In this document: piece by piece, positions 36,838-44,521 of the stretch
Layout of the letters: the number at the start of each line of letters is the position of its first letter
Position numbering within the stretch: the first letter of the stretch is position 1
Assembly (NCBI GenBank): GCA_023439505.1
Contig: JAEXNR010000019.1
Location: forward strand, 1-64,000
Direction: 5' to 3'
DNA from: Bacillota bacterium
GTDB lineage: Bacteria; Bacillota; Clostridia; Lachnospirales; Lachnospiraceae
Length of the DNA stretch: 64,000 nucleotides
Program-made: the position numbers and the translations under genes
Notes under the pieces: model-generated
What the model saw: the letters and a program-made list of their open reading frames with translations, nothing else
The model's database searches: none
Told to the model about the DNA's origin: nothing

Positions 36838-37290
36838 ATGAAAACCTACCTACTTCAAACAATGATGGGGGGCATTGGCTCCGCCGGCTTTGCCATGCTT
36901 TTTAACATACGAAAAGACAAGCTTCCCTGGATCTTTATCGGGGGAGCGCTCTCCTGGGCCGTCTATCTGACTGCCAATTACCGGGAAGGCAATATCTTTA
37001 TCGCGCTCTTATTCGGAACCTTCACCGCCGCACTTACCAGTGAACTGCTGGCCCGTATACTGAAGACCCCGGTGATCACACTGGAGGTTCCAATGTTAAT
37101 TCCTTTAATACCCGGGGGGGATCTATATTATATGATGAGCCATCTTGTCCGTAGTGAAACCGAGCAATTCGGTCATGCCTCTCAGCTTGTACTAACCGAA
37201 GCAAGCTCAATCGCCCTGGGAATTATCTGCGTTGCTTCGGCGATGAATCTCATCACCACCCTGTATGCCCGGATTTGCTCCCGCAAATAA
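36838..37290 (+). CDS. threonine/serine exporter, small membrane subunit
   Basis: A 150-residue membrane protein with about four to five helices, matching the ThrE_2/YjjB-like half of split exporters. ATG 36838 is chosen because GGAG lies 6 nt upstream; two in-frame ATGs just before it (36826, 36832) sit over that site. The segment VPMLIPLIPGGDLYYMM (about 82-98) is a family mark. It follows the long subunit by about 30 bp, and the two should form one complex. Confidence 0.8.
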   Translation: MKTYLLQTMMGGIGSAGFAMLFNIRKDKLPWIFIGGALSWAVYLTANYREGNIFIALLFGTFTAALTSELLARILKTPVITLEVPMLIPLIPGGDLYYMMSHLVRSETEQFGHASQLVLTEASSIALGIICVASAMNLITTLYARICSRK

Positions 37291-37478
37291 ATTACATAAA
37301 ATAAGTTCATCCACCTTAAATTTTCATCATCAATTGTGAAAGGATGGCAGATTTTGATATGGTGCTTTGGGCTATTTTCTTTTATCCTATCGTGTAGAAA
37401 CTAAAACCGCGGCCTTCTCCGATGAATGACGTAGCTTCGCAAATAACAGAGTATGCTGCATAAAAAGGAGCAAACATA

Positions 37479-38387
37479 ATGGATAAAAGCATTTTTTCCG
37501 GTATCATTGTACCAATCGTATCTCCATGCCTTGAGGATGATTCACTTGACTTCACCGCTCTGGAGAATAATTTCAACCGACTTATGAAACATCCTATTCA
37601 CGGAATGTACCTCTGCGGCGGTACCGGTGATGCAAGCCGGCTGCAGATTGCGGAACGTCTCCGGATCGCCGAACATCTGGTTCCACAGCTGATCGCAGCC
37701 GGAAAGTGTTCCATCGTTCACGTGGGACAAACCACACAGCGGGATGCGCTCATGCTTGCGGACCATGCAAAAAAGCTTGGAGCAGACGCAATTTCCTCCA
37801 TCCCGCCCCGTGCAGGCTGGAATGAGATCATCAGTTATTATAAAGCACTTACCGCCATCGGAATACCGGTGATTGTCTATTATATTCCGGGACTTACAGG
37901 GATCACAGCCGATATGCCTGAGCTTCGCCGTCTGATGGATCTTGAGGGCGTTATCGGAATCAAGGTCAGCGACTGGAATTTATTCCTGATGCATCGATTG
38001 GTGAAAGAATACCCTGACAAAATCGTCTATACCGGTCTGGATGAATTGCTGCCGCTTGGTCTGCTATACGGCGCAGACGGCTCCATTGGTACCTGGCAGA
38101 ATCTCCTTCCTGATCTGTATATTGCTGTCTACAAGGCAATCCTCGCCGGGCGTTATCAGGATATTCTTCCCCTCCAGGAGGCCTTTACAGATTTTCTTGC
38201 ACTTGGCTGGAATTACGGTATTTTAGATGCCTTTGAGGAACTGATGCTGGCCAGAGGCTACGCAGGCCGATGTTTTCGCCGCCCTTCCAGCTGGAATCCG
38301 GGCAAAGTGGATCCGTTGGTATTAAAAGAACTGCTTCATCGTCTTGCTCAACTGGAAGAGATGGCAGTTCAGCTAATCCAGTCTTAA
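37479..38387 (+). CDS. DapA/NanA-family class I aldolase/lyase
   Basis: A 302-residue TIM-barrel aldolase. CGGTGDAS (46-53) replaces the usual GTTGE/GSTGE phosphate-like loop; Tyr134/135 in VYYIPG and Lys162 in GIKVSD are the expected proton relay and Schiff-base residues. The family includes N-acetylneuraminate lyase, keto-deoxy-gluconate aldolase and dihydrodipicolinate synthase; the loop is not diagnostic. The start has GGAG 9 nt upstream. Given the SGNH esterase, propellers and YhcH-type protein elsewhere in the window, a keto-deoxy or nonulosonic acid substrate is plausible (inference). Confidence 0.8.
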   Translation: MDKSIFSGIIVPIVSPCLEDDSLDFTALENNFNRLMKHPIHGMYLCGGTGDASRLQIAERLRIAEHLVPQLIAAGKCSIVHVGQTTQRDALMLADHAKKLGADAISSIPPRAGWNEIISYYKALTAIGIPVIVYYIPGLTGITADMPELRRLMDLEGVIGIKVSDWNLFLMHRLVKEYPDKIVYTGLDELLPLGLLYGADGSIGTWQNLLPDLYIAVYKAILAGRYQDILPLQEAFTDFLALGWNYGILDAFEELMLARGYAGRCFRRPSSWNPGKVDPLVLKELLHRLAQLEEMAVQLIQS

Positions 38388-38446
38388 GACGATCACGCTT
38401 CATCATTTCAACCAATTGACAGGATGTGTACTCACCGGGGCCAGAG

Positions 38447-38486
38447 AAAAGGACAACAAGCTTCTTCGCTAAGCTGTTGTCCTTTT
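38447..38486. terminator. bidirectional intrinsic terminator
   Basis: AAAAGGACAACA(AGCTT)...(AAGC)TGTTGTCCTTTT forms a stem of about 16 bp flanked by A and T tracts. It separates the DapA-family gene from the convergent acetyltransferase. Confidence 0.85.
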
Positions 38487-38542
38487 CATCATTTCAACGG
38501 GAATCTATTACCCATTCTCCTATTATAAGAAGTAAGGGTTCG

Positions 38543-39436
38543 TTATCTCCTGCATATCCTCTCGGGATCCACGCAGGACCAGATCGCCTCATCTTCTCTC
38601 CCCGCTCCGTCAATGTAGGATCGGCTTGCTATCGTTCCGAAGGGAAGCTCCACCATATCACCCATCTGCCAAAAGATTGTCTGGTCCATGGGATAAGACC
38701 ATAAAATCAGATTGATCAGATCTCTCATATGATACATACGAATTACAGCATTCCCAATGACGGAAATCTTAACCTTTCCCTCCTTCTCAAGCGCAAGTCC
38801 CAGTCTGTTAAAATCATGCTCATGTTCATAATACGAACCGGTTTGTGTAGGCTTGGGCTGATAATCTGTCATCACACAATCCCTCCGGCTTCCATCCGGC
38901 ATCTTCACCTTGACCTGTCGCTCTATTGTATGGCGATCCGGCACCTGTAACAGATATTCTCCAAAGTGGTGGGAGGTTGAATTGATATAGGTTACCCCCG
39001 CCAGAACAACCTTTGTATCCAATGCCAGCAGCCTGCCAAATACACTTCGCATATCAAACACAGGAAGAAAAGGATCCACCTCTGTGATTTGTCCGGCATT
39101 CTTACCTACTGCTGAAAAACTGTGGCGATAAGCCAGACTTCGTACAGCTCCCGGCATATGCCTCACGGCTTCACTGATTGCACCCATTTCTGAAACATCA
39201 TTTTCCGGATCAATGGTGGGAATCTGTTCTATTTCGTGCGCAAAATTAAAAGCAGGTGCAACCATCGTTCCCTCATCCTTCCCGACTGCTTCATAAAGCG
39301 CCTCAGCGATTGTCCTTCCTCCCCCTTTTACATACCCAAACGGACGCAGGGCAGAATGGATCAGAACCGTATCCCCCACCTCGACTCCTGCCTTTTTAAA
39401 CCCTTCCAGTGCATTCTCAAATCCCACATCATACAT
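38543..39436 (-). CDS. aminoglycoside N3-acetyltransferase (AAC(3)/YokD)-fold protein
   Basis: A 297-residue protein of the Antibiotic_NAT family, which transfers acetyl from acetyl-CoA to an amino sugar nitrogen. DTVLIHSALRPFGYVKGG (about 22-39), VAPAFNF, RHSFSAVGKNA and STSHHFGEY carry the conserved CoA and active-site positions. ATG 39436 is chosen because GGAGGG lies 7 nt upstream; an earlier in-frame ATG at 39454 precedes that site. Members of this family also occur away from antibiotic resistance, including in sugar and natural-product clusters, so a catabolic or biosynthetic amino sugar is as likely a substrate as a drug. Confidence 0.8.
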   Translation of the reverse strand: MYDVGFENALEGFKKAGVEVGDTVLIHSALRPFGYVKGGGRTIAEALYEAVGKDEGTMVAPAFNFAHEIEQIPTIDPENDVSEMGAISEAVRHMPGAVRSLAYRHSFSAVGKNAGQITEVDPFLPVFDMRSVFGRLLALDTKVVLAGVTYINSTSHHFGEYLLQVPDRHTIERQVKVKMPDGSRRDCVMTDYQPKPTQTGSYYEHEHDFNRLGLALEKEGKVKISVIGNAVIRMYHMRDLINLILWSYPMDQTIFWQMGDMVELPFGTIASRSYIDGAGREDEAIWSCVDPERICRR

Positions 39437-39712
39437 GCTTTTACCCTCCATCATGATTTTACCGGACTATGCTTTCTCCACATTCTTTAGCATAACAAAA
39501 GCGCTGAGGAATCTTCCCCGCGCCATTGCTTATGTATATTCAAATTATAGTTCAGCATGTTTTCTCAGACCATATGAAAAAGAAACATTCCTAAGTTTTA
39601 CATGCACAATTTCCATATAAGGATGCGCCGGTGTCCTTTCTAAATCATAAAGCTGCTTCTGACAAACCCGCCCCCGCATTGAATCACCGGGCTGAGAATT
39701 CCAGACGGCGCG

Positions 39713-40615
39713 CTAGGATTTCTTATGGTGCACCTCCTGCCGGTAAGCCGTAGGTGATATACCGCAGTGCTTCTTAAAAAACTGGGACAGATTTCCCTCG
39801 GTCGAGAAATTCATCCGTGCCGTAATTTCAGGTATGTTATATTCCGTGTACTCTAAAAGATGCTTTATATATTCAATCCGCATATCTATCAACTTCTGCT
39901 TGAAGGTTTTTCCATACTGGGCTTTAATAATACGGTTTAACTGTCCCGGACTGACATGCACCAGCCAGCAAAGATCCTCCATGGTGGCATTCGTATTCTC
40001 CATCTGGTCAAAAAAGCAGTCAATTACAGCTGCTCTGTGTGCCAGGCTGCTTTCATCAAATAATGATTTTGACTCTGATTTTGACTTTCCCTGAGCCGGC
40101 ATCATTTCCTGTACAAGAACAGCAAGAATCCCTGACATAAAACCTCCAAGCACCAGTGCCTTCATCGCTTTCCTCTGTCGAAGCTCCCCAACCAGTGCCG
40201 CAAAAAGCAGGCTCAGGTGAGGGTTGCTGCGCAGATGAAATATACCGCTTTGTCTCAAACAGGAAAAGGCCTCTAAAACCTCTTTCTGAACCAGATCACG
40301 CTCTGTTCTTTCCTCATCCGGTACAAACTTAATACTTAAGAATTCCTCTGTTCCAAATGGATTTCGTGTATGGTAAATATTGGGTGAGATAAGGCATACA
40401 AAATGATCCTGGTACTCTATTACCACTTCATCCGTGACCAGTGTTCCGTTTCCCCGTTCAATATATAACAGCTCAAAAAACGAATGACTGTGTCGTTCCG
40501 TAACATTCAATGATGCCTTCGCCGCAAGTGTGTGTGAAGTAACCGTACATACAATCGGCTGCCCGCCGACTTGTGAACGAAAATGAATTACCTCGTTATC
40601 CTTTAATCGCTCCAT
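39713..40615 (-). CDS. AraC-family transcription regulator
   Basis: A 300-residue regulator: cupin-like sensor (about 1-130; HSFFELLYIERGNGTL) and C-terminal double helix-turn-helix (ATMEDLCWLVHVSPGQLNRIIKAQ, then YNIPEITARMNFSTEGNLSQFFKK). ATG 40615 has GGAGG 10 nt upstream; an upstream in-frame start (40669) would add 18 residues. A TATAAT -10 candidate lies at 40701-40696 on the minus strand. It lies between the AAC(3)-type gene and the aldo/keto reductase and may control either or both. Confidence 0.86.
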   Translation of the reverse strand: MERLKDNEVIHFRSQVGGQPIVCTVTSHTLAAKASLNVTERHSHSFFELLYIERGNGTLVTDEVVIEYQDHFVCLISPNIYHTRNPFGTEEFLSIKFVPDEERTERDLVQKEVLEAFSCLRQSGIFHLRSNPHLSLLFAALVGELRQRKAMKALVLGGFMSGILAVLVQEMMPAQGKSKSESKSLFDESSLAHRAAVIDCFFDQMENTNATMEDLCWLVHVSPGQLNRIIKAQYGKTFKQKLIDMRIEYIKHLLEYTEYNIPEITARMNFSTEGNLSQFFKKHCGISPTAYRQEVHHKKS

Positions 40616-40695
40616 AGAAGTCAAACCTCCGATTATATCTCGTAATTTGGTTGATTTCGTTCTTCCCACGTTAAAAGTCGAACATGTTTTCCGTA

Positions 40696-40701
40696 ATTAT
40701 A
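40696..40701 (-). promoter_or_regulatory. -10 candidate for the AraC gene
   Basis: TATAAT on the minus strand about 80 bp before ATG 40615. No good -35 is present at 16-18 bp, so the assignment is weak. A second TATAAT lies too close to the ribosome site to serve. Confidence 0.35.
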
Positions 40702-40861
40702 TCACAGAATCAGAAAAAATACAGCTCTTGATGAAAAGTATCTGGCTCGCCAGACTCTAGCGCTGACGCGCTGTCATGGCAGTGACAATCTTTTTTAAGC
40801 GTGTCATGGCCTTCCCCCGGAGGGTTTTTATCAAATGGGTCGGAACTCTCTCCTATACGAT

Positions 40862-40904
40862 AAAAAATCTCTCCTGACTGGCGCCTTTGCCAGTCAGGAG
40901 AGAT
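40862..40904 (-). terminator. strong intrinsic terminator of the DegT/aldo-keto reductase operon
   Basis: A perfect 16-bp stem (ATCTCTCCTGACTGGC with its complement) and 6-nt loop is followed by six T residues on the minus strand, 15 bp past the aldo/keto reductase stop. The 40740-40860 stretch beyond holds small inverted repeats but no gene. Confidence 0.9.
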
Positions 40905-40918
40905 CTCCATCGTATGAT

Positions 40919-41830
40919 CTATTCAAAAGAACGTACAGCTTCTTCCAGCTGGGATGTGTTTTTTACCCCGATAATTGCCGATACCACCCCAGGTTGTGCC
41001 AGGATCCAACGGATTGCATACTGGGTCATGCTGACTTGTTCGGCTTCTGCTTCTTTACGAATCGCTTCCATCCTATCCAGAAGTGCATCGTCCAATTCCC
41101 ATACCCACCCGGCTTTTTCTGCTTTTCTGGAATCATTAGGGATCGGCGCATCCTTCTTATACTTACCTGTCAGCAATCCTCCCTGCAGCACCTGATATGG
41201 TGTAACTGCTATTTGCTCTTTTGCACATAAGGGAATCAACTTCTCCAGTGCCTCCTGTTTCAGCAGACTCAGCGGGGGCTGACAAATTACCGGTCTTGGC
41301 AGGAAATTCTGATCAGCGGCTTTAAGCAAATTAGAAAGCTCCTGTGCCCCGTAATTGCTGACACCGTAACTCCGGATTAATCCTTCCTTGATTTTGCGAT
41401 CCAGCGCATATAAGATATCCTCTATCGGTGTCGCAGGGTCCGGCTTATGCAGATAATAGATATCGATATAATCCGTACCCAATCTGGAGAGACTAAGTGC
41501 TAAATGCTTATCAATGGCAGCGGGACTTGTAAATTCATCCTCCGGATGATTTCCAACTTTCATTCCAAGCTTTGTGGCCAGAATAACCCGGTCTCTTCTT
41601 CCTGCAATTCCTTTTCCCAACAGCTCCTCTCCAACGCCGCCGCTGCTTCCGGGCTCCCGCTTATAGCCTTCATACATATTGGCAGTGTCAAAGAAATTGA
41701 TGCCAAGGTCCATTGCTTCATGAATCAAACGAATTGCATCCGTCTCACCAACCGGACTTCCAAAGGTCATTGTTCCCATACTGATGGTTGATACCGTCAT
41801 ATCTGATTTGGGAATTCTTTTATACAGCAT
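40919..41830 (-). CDS. aldo/keto reductase
   Basis: A 303-residue NADPH-type TIM-barrel reductase. Catalytic Asp and Tyr lie in FFDTANMYEG (about 45-54); Lys is in ILATKLGMKV (about 83-92), His in DIYYLHKPDP (about 117-126), and SAIIGVKNTSQLEEAV near the end binds the cofactor phosphate. It resembles the YajO/Tas group with broad sugar and aldehyde substrates. It starts 14 bp after the DegT-family gene and is the last gene before a strong terminator. It may reduce a keto sugar produced by the pathway. Confidence 0.88.
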   Translation of the reverse strand: MLYKRIPKSDMTVSTISMGTMTFGSPVGETDAIRLIHEAMDLGINFFDTANMYEGYKREPGSSGGVGEELLGKGIAGRRDRVILATKLGMKVGNHPEDEFTSPAAIDKHLALSLSRLGTDYIDIYYLHKPDPATPIEDILYALDRKIKEGLIRSYGVSNYGAQELSNLLKAADQNFLPRPVICQPPLSLLKQEALEKLIPLCAKEQIAVTPYQVLQGGLLTGKYKKDAPIPNDSRKAEKAGWVWELDDALLDRMEAIRKEAEAEQVSMTQYAIRWILAQPGVVSAIIGVKNTSQLEEAVRSFE

Positions 41831-41844
41831 ATGAGCCCTCCTCT

Positions 41845-43077
41845 TTAAGCATTCTTTAAGTCATGGATGGCACTCTTAATAGCATCCGCTATGGTCTCAA
41901 GCACCTCATCGCTCATACCGCACCACATCGGAACGCTAAAGCAGTTATCCCACCATTCATCCAGCACCGGGCAATCAAAGTCCCCTGCACCCAGCTTTTG
42001 AAACAGCGGATAACGATAAAGAGGATAATATTGCACGATACTGCGGATCCCGTATTTCGCTGTCAGCAGATCCAAAAGATCATTTCTGTTCTTGTCAAAG
42101 GAACTTCCGTCAAAATGCTGAATGTATTGATGACGTACATGACGATATCCTTCCGGGATCTGATTAAAAGCCACCTCCGGCGTGTCAGAAAGAAGTTGAC
42201 GAAGCTTATCATTCTGACGAATAATCATATCGGTATTGTCTTTCAGGGATTTTAACTGCTCGCTGCCAAGTGCACATTGTGCCTCGCCGATGCAGAAATT
42301 GTTTGGCCAGAAATCTTCCACATCCATCTCCACATTGCTCATTGCCGGTACCCAGTAGCGTTCTCTCTCATAATTAAATCCACAGCACCCATTATGACGG
42401 ATACCGGGAACAAGTGCCGCATCCTCATCGGATTTCACCGTCAGCATTCCACCTTCACCCAGTGTGGTCATTGTTTTCGCACCATGGAAGCTAAAGCAGC
42501 CGAAATCACCAAAGGTACCGACATGCTGTCCATTGATGCGGGCATCCAATGCCTGTGCACAATCCTCTACTACCTTAAGATTATGCTTCTTCGCGATTTC
42601 CATGATTGCCGGCATATCACAGGGCATTCCTAACAAGTGAACGACAACAAGTGCCTTCGTCTTTGCGGTAATCTTTCGTTCAATGTCCCTTGGACTAACT
42701 GTCCAGGTTTCAGGATCCATGTCCGCCCATACGAGTTTTGCGCCATGCTTACCAAAAGGTATCGCAGATGCGCAGAAGGTAAATGCAGGTACAATCACTT
42801 CATCTCCGGGCTTAATTCCACATAATGTGGCTGCCAGGCTTAACGCATTGGTCGCGTTATCAACTGCAAAGGCATGATTCGCTTCTGTATAGTTTTTAAA
42901 ATCCTCCTGAAACTGAAGCATCTTAACACTCTGTGTCTGTGCCTCACAGTTTCTCATTACATCGACAACCGCAGCAATTTCTGCCTCTGTGTAAGGATGC
43001 TGTCTGGCAGGAATCGACACACGATATCCTGCTATTTGACCACGTCCAGACGCATCACCCTTTAATACATTTGCCAT
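41845..43077 (-). CDS. DegT/DnrJ/EryC1-family sugar aminotransferase
   Basis: A 410-residue PLP enzyme of the sugar-aminotransferase family. VPAFTFCASA and VVEDCAQALDA (Asp for the PLP ring) precede SFHGAKTMTTLGEGG, whose lysine is the PLP anchor. ATG 43077 is chosen for the GGAG site 6 nt upstream. The family usually aminates nucleotide-linked keto sugars, but DegT-type enzymes for free inosose and similar ketones are known. It is transcribed with the aldo/keto reductase. Its upstream region contains the left 73-bp repeat of the mobile island. Confidence 0.88.
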   Translation of the reverse strand: MANVLKGDASGRGQIAGYRVSIPARQHPYTEAEIAAVVDVMRNCEAQTQSVKMLQFQEDFKNYTEANHAFAVDNATNALSLAATLCGIKPGDEVIVPAFTFCASAIPFGKHGAKLVWADMDPETWTVSPRDIERKITAKTKALVVVHLLGMPCDMPAIMEIAKKHNLKVVEDCAQALDARINGQHVGTFGDFGCFSFHGAKTMTTLGEGGMLTVKSDEDAALVPGIRHNGCCGFNYERERYWVPAMSNVEMDVEDFWPNNFCIGEAQCALGSEQLKSLKDNTDMIIRQNDKLRQLLSDTPEVAFNQIPEGYRHVRHQYIQHFDGSSFDKNRNDLLDLLTAKYGIRSIVQYYPLYRYPLFQKLGAGDFDCPVLDEWWDNCFSVPMWCGMSDEVLETIADAIKSAIHDLKNA

Positions 43078-43188
43078 TTTAAGCTCCTTTCCCCTCTGCA
43101 AGCCATTCCATTGCAGAGATCGCCATTTTAAAAGCGGACGATTACGCTATCATTGATTGCATGGTAACTTCTTATGATTTCGTCTACC

Positions 43189-43261
43189 ATTTATCAATAT
43201 TATAGTTGCGACATCGCCGGGGAACCATATGAAATCAAATCATGATGCAGCCACACATGTG
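43189..43261 (+). repeat. 73-bp direct repeat, left copy
   Basis: Matches 50332-50404 at 69 of 73 positions with no gaps. It bounds the left side of the mobile-island remnant. On the minus strand it contains TATAAT (43204-43199), a possible -10 box for the DegT operon; the right copy has TTTAAT there. Confidence 0.85.
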
Positions 43262-43263
43262 AG

Positions 43264-43525
43264 AAATTCAAACATTACGGGGAATGGTTGGGCGGTCACA
43301 AGCCGCCCACCTTTCAAGAAAAATTAAAGGCACAGATTGATAGTTGTCTTGCAACGAAACCGTCGGATATGAATACCTTTTTACAGGCAATGGCGGCGGC
43401 ACAATTAGCTTTCGGGCAGAGGGGCAGGAACGCTTTACCCGGCTCCGTGCTTCTACACTTGGCAAGGGCTACGGGCAGGAGGATATACAAGCGGCGATTG
43501 AGGGCAGAACTGCTCCGCAGGAACG
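43264..43525 (+). pseudogene. relaxase/mobilisation protein fragment, truncated and frameshifted
   Basis: The first frame reads KHYGEWLGGHKPPTFQEKL and continues through KPSDMNTFLQAMAAA. At about 43395-43410 the match passes to another frame with GGGTISFRAEGQERFTRL and GYGQEDIQAAIEGR. Both parts resemble the C-terminal region of relaxases of Clostridial conjugative and mobilisable elements. A small deletion with a frame change joins them, and the start is cut off at the repeat boundary. Confidence 0.65.
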
Positions 43526-43702
43526 GCGCAGGCGTTTTCCGTCTTCTATACGGCCAGCATGGGTTCCGGCGCGATAACTCCCTCGCTTTTCGGTTTGCTC
43601 GGCGACGCTGCGGGCGTTCGATGGACGGTTCTCATCGTCGCGTTTGTCGCGCTTGTCACCCTCCCGTTGACCCTGCCGTTGCGTGGGAAGCTTGCGCAGT
43701 AG
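43520..43702 (+). pseudogene. C-terminal remnant of an MFS transporter
   Basis: A frame reading GTAQAFSVFYTASMGSGAIT, then FGLLGDAAGVRW and a hydrophobic helix, ends at TAG 43700-43702. It resembles the last two membrane segments of a major facilitator efflux protein. Its 5' part is missing and it is fused to relaxase debris. Confidence 0.6.
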
Positions 43703-43745
43703 TTTTCCCCGCGACCCGAAGTCCCCTGCAAAGGGGGCTTTAATT

Positions 43746-43788
43746 AAAAAAAGAAGTGGCGGCTTTGATTCTCGCAAAACCGCCACTT
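43746..43788 (-). terminator. terminator of the ABC exporter operon
   Basis: On the minus strand AAGTGGCGG and CCGCCACTT form a 9-bp stem with further A/T pairing in the loop, followed by seven T residues. It lies about 65 bp past the ATPase gene. Confidence 0.82.
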
Positions 43789-43854
43789 ACATTCGGACAT
43801 GCTTAAGTGCATATACTTACTTCTCTGTTATAACAACGGTTCCATATCATGGTT

Positions 43855-44505
43855 TTATTCTTGCTGTGTGAAGTGTCTTGAAAATTGAACTTCGCCGCGC
43901 TTTAGCTGCAATACGACATCTGCTTGCTTTGCAATGTCATTTGAATGCGTAACAACGATAACACATTTTTGGAGAGCATGAGCGCTTTCTTTGAGAATAG
44001 CTGCTATTTCATTCGCTGTATCTTCGTCTAAGTTTCCTGTAGGTTCATCGGCAAGTAGAATAGGAGCATCTGACGCTAAAGCACGGGCGATAGCTACACG
44101 CTGCTGCTGACCGCCTGAAAGTTTCAATACATTGCGCTTTGCTTCGTCTTTTGTCAGTCCCACTTTCTCCAATATCGGTATGGGCGGCAATTTTGAAGTC
44201 AGGCTTACATTTTCAGCGGGAGTAAGATAATCAATCAAGTTATAGCTCTGAAAAATAAATGCCACATTGTTGCGTCGGTGGCAGGCAAGCCCATTTTTGT
44301 TGATATTCTCACCGTCCAGCGTAATCTCACCGCCTGTCGGCAGGTCCAGTCCACCGATAAGCGAAAGAAGCGTGGTCTTTCCGCACCCCGAAGGACCGAG
44401 GATGGCATACATTTTTCCCGTTTCAAAGCCGATGTTTACGCCTTTCAGCACGACGTTCTTCTTGTCATAGGCATATTTGACACCTAAACACTCTAATTTT
44501 GTCAT
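43855..44505 (-). CDS. ABC transporter ATPase, MacB/LolD/Vex2 type
   Basis: A 216-residue ATPase. Walker A GPSGCGKT (37-44), Q-loop near FIFQSYNL, signature LSGGQQQR, Walker B ILLADEPTGNLDE and switch His in VVTHSND are all present. ATG 44505 has GGAGGG 7 nt upstream. It energises the two FtsX-type permeases encoded just before it. The cluster matches the Vex/BceAB-like class, which pulls substrates such as peptides or lipoproteins from the membrane rather than importing sugar. Confidence 0.92.
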   Translation of the reverse strand: MTKLECLGVKYAYDKKNVVLKGVNIGFETGKMYAILGPSGCGKTTLLSLIGGLDLPTGGEITLDGENINKNGLACHRRNNVAFIFQSYNLIDYLTPAENVSLTSKLPPIPILEKVGLTKDEAKRNVLKLSGGQQQRVAIARALASDAPILLADEPTGNLDEDTANEIAAILKESAHALQKCVIVVTHSNDIAKQADVVLQLKRGEVQFSRHFTQQE

Positions 44506-44521
44506 TAAGTTTCCCTCCAAT

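Noticed and set aside
38543..39436. Calling this a drug-resistance gene
   Set aside because: The family fold is clear, but the setting is sugar metabolism and resistance cannot be inferred from sequence.
40862..40904. Long perfect hairpin as a REP element or small RNA
   Set aside because: It is followed by a T-tract right after the aldo/keto reductase gene, so an intrinsic terminator explains it.
43288..43786. Overlapping open frames on both strands as genuine small genes
   Set aside because: Plus-strand frames are explained as relaxase and MFS debris, and the minus-strand frames are their shadows.
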